A stretch of 6,146 nucleotides of DNA from Dokdonella_A sp035545255 (GTDB lineage: Bacteria > Pseudomonadota > Gammaproteobacteria > Xanthomonadales > Rhodanobacteraceae), in contig DASZYR010000178.1 of NCBI GenBank assembly GCA_035545255.1, forward strand, positions 1 to 6,146, given 5' to 3'. A program made the translations under genes and the position numbers. Each line of letters opens with the position of its first letter. Position 1 is the stretch's first letter. Below are positions 5,574 to 6,146 of the stretch, piece by piece. A model generated the notes under the pieces. The model ran no database searches. It was not told the DNA's origin and worked only from the letters and a program-made list of their open reading frames with translations.

Positions 5574-6146
5574 TTACGCCGCGGCGGCCGCGCCGAGCGG
5601 ATCCGCCTCGGGGCTGCGGCGCGGTGCGCGCGCGAGCATGCGCTCGGCGATATAGTCCTCGACGAAGCTGCGCAAGGCGAAATCGCGGATGAATCCGCAG
5701 TGTCCGCCGTGCGCGGCGATGTCCAGCTCGATTCCGGGCGCGAGCCGGAGCGCGCGGAAGTCGGCGACCGGAATGACCGGATCGTCGGCGGACGTCAGGA
5801 TCGTCGCCGGCACCGGGAGAGCGGCCAACGCGTCGCCCGCGATCGAATAGCCTTCGAGGTAGTTTTCGAGCGAGCCGAATCCGGTATGGCGCAGCACGAG
5901 CGCGCGCGTCAGGCCGCGCAGGTCGTTGCGGAGCTCGTCGCGAGAGAAGATCTCGGTCTCGGGAAACAGTGCCTGCTTCGCACGCAGGGAACGCGTCCAC
6001 TTGCGCAGGAAATAGCGCTGGTAGAAGCCGGGCCCGCTCTCGATCCCGAACAATCCGCTTGCCGGGCTCACGATCGGACAGACCGCGAGCGCATACGCGA
6101 GCGCGAAATTCGCGGACGGCGCGCGGAGCGCGACGCGCAGCGCGAA
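5574..6146 (-). CDS. YheT-family alpha/beta hydrolase, C-terminal part (cut by window edge)
   Basis: The reading frame stays open to the right edge, giving 190 residues; the true start lies outside. A GTG at 6071 could be read as a start, but the 25 in-frame residues upstream continue the family pattern (FALAYALAVCP leading into VSPASGL), so it is internal. Recognisable segments are GFYQRYFLRKW (40-50 of the visible part), the acid-residue turn TSADDPVIP (118-126), and the catalytic histidine block HGGHCGF (146-152, probable catalytic H149). These match E. coli YheT (DDP...HGGHVGF) in order and spacing. The nucleophile Ser should be in the missing N-terminal half. The family comprises cytosolic hydrolases/esterases with poorly known substrates. 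The tail after about residue 171 is Ala/Arg/Pro-rich and not conserved. The gene runs the same way as the operon downstream but is separated from it by 213 bp with a candidate promoter. Confidence 0.9.
   Translation of the reverse strand, partial: FALRVALRAPSANFALAYALAVCPIVSPASGLFGIESGPGFYQRYFLRKWTRSLRAKQALFPETEIFSRDELRNDLRGLTRALVLRHTGFGSLENYLEGYSIAGDALAALPVPATILTSADDPVIPVADFRALRLAPGIELDIAAHGGHCGFIRDFALRSFVEDYIAERMLARAPRRSPEADPLGAAAAA

Noticed and set aside
6069..6071. GTG as the start of a 165-aa hydrolase
   Set aside because: The upstream in-frame residues continue the YheT-family pattern to the window edge, so this codon is an internal Val.

Overview
The window is about two thirds G+C and almost fully coding. 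All five supported genes lie on the minus strand, so they read from the right edge to the left. Gene content and motif style suggest a high-GC gammaproteobacterium of the Xanthomonadales/Lysobacterales (Xanthomonadaceae or Rhodanobacteraceae). That rests on recalled family distribution: TPR-sulfotransferase-like and TPR-aspartyl-hydroxylase fusions, a GaPCNiC-type sorbosone dehydrogenase-like lipoprotein, and a GC-rich promoter with a CATAAT -10 box. No marker gene fixes the lineage.

In transcription order: (1) the C-terminal 190 residues of a YheT-family alpha/beta hydrolase, cut by the right edge (5574-6146); (2) a 213-bp gap with a candidate promoter, a 10-bp palindrome over the presumed -35 region and a structured leader; (3) a 694-aa protein with a long TPR array and a C-terminal sulfotransferase-like domain whose PAPS-binding motifs are partly eroded (3276-5360); (4) a 373-aa PQQ-type sugar/sorbosone dehydrogenase-like lipoprotein whose ATG overlaps the previous stop as ATGA (2158-3279); (5) after 10 bp, a 210-aa YbhB/YbcL (PEBP/RKIP-like) protein (1515-2147); (6) a 187-bp gap with a long imperfect inverted repeat; (7) a 437-aa TPR plus aspartyl/asparaginyl beta-hydroxylase fusion (14-1327).

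Genes 3 to 5 look like one translationally coupled operon: a 4-nt overlap, a 10-nt gap, and ribosome binding sites embedded in the preceding gene end. The dehydrogenase is predicted to be exported and membrane-anchored, whereas the TPR proteins and the PEBP protein have no visible signal peptide. The two TPR proteins share an architecture (helical repeat array plus C-terminal modifying-enzyme domain) and flank the dehydrogenase/PEBP pair. A common role in modifying proteins or small molecules is possible but is only inference. I saw no mobile element, CRISPR array, tRNA, rRNA or clear intrinsic terminator, and no convincing sign of a wholly new system. The points most worth checking are the degenerate sulfotransferase domain, the hydroxylase fusion and the intergenic inverted repeat.
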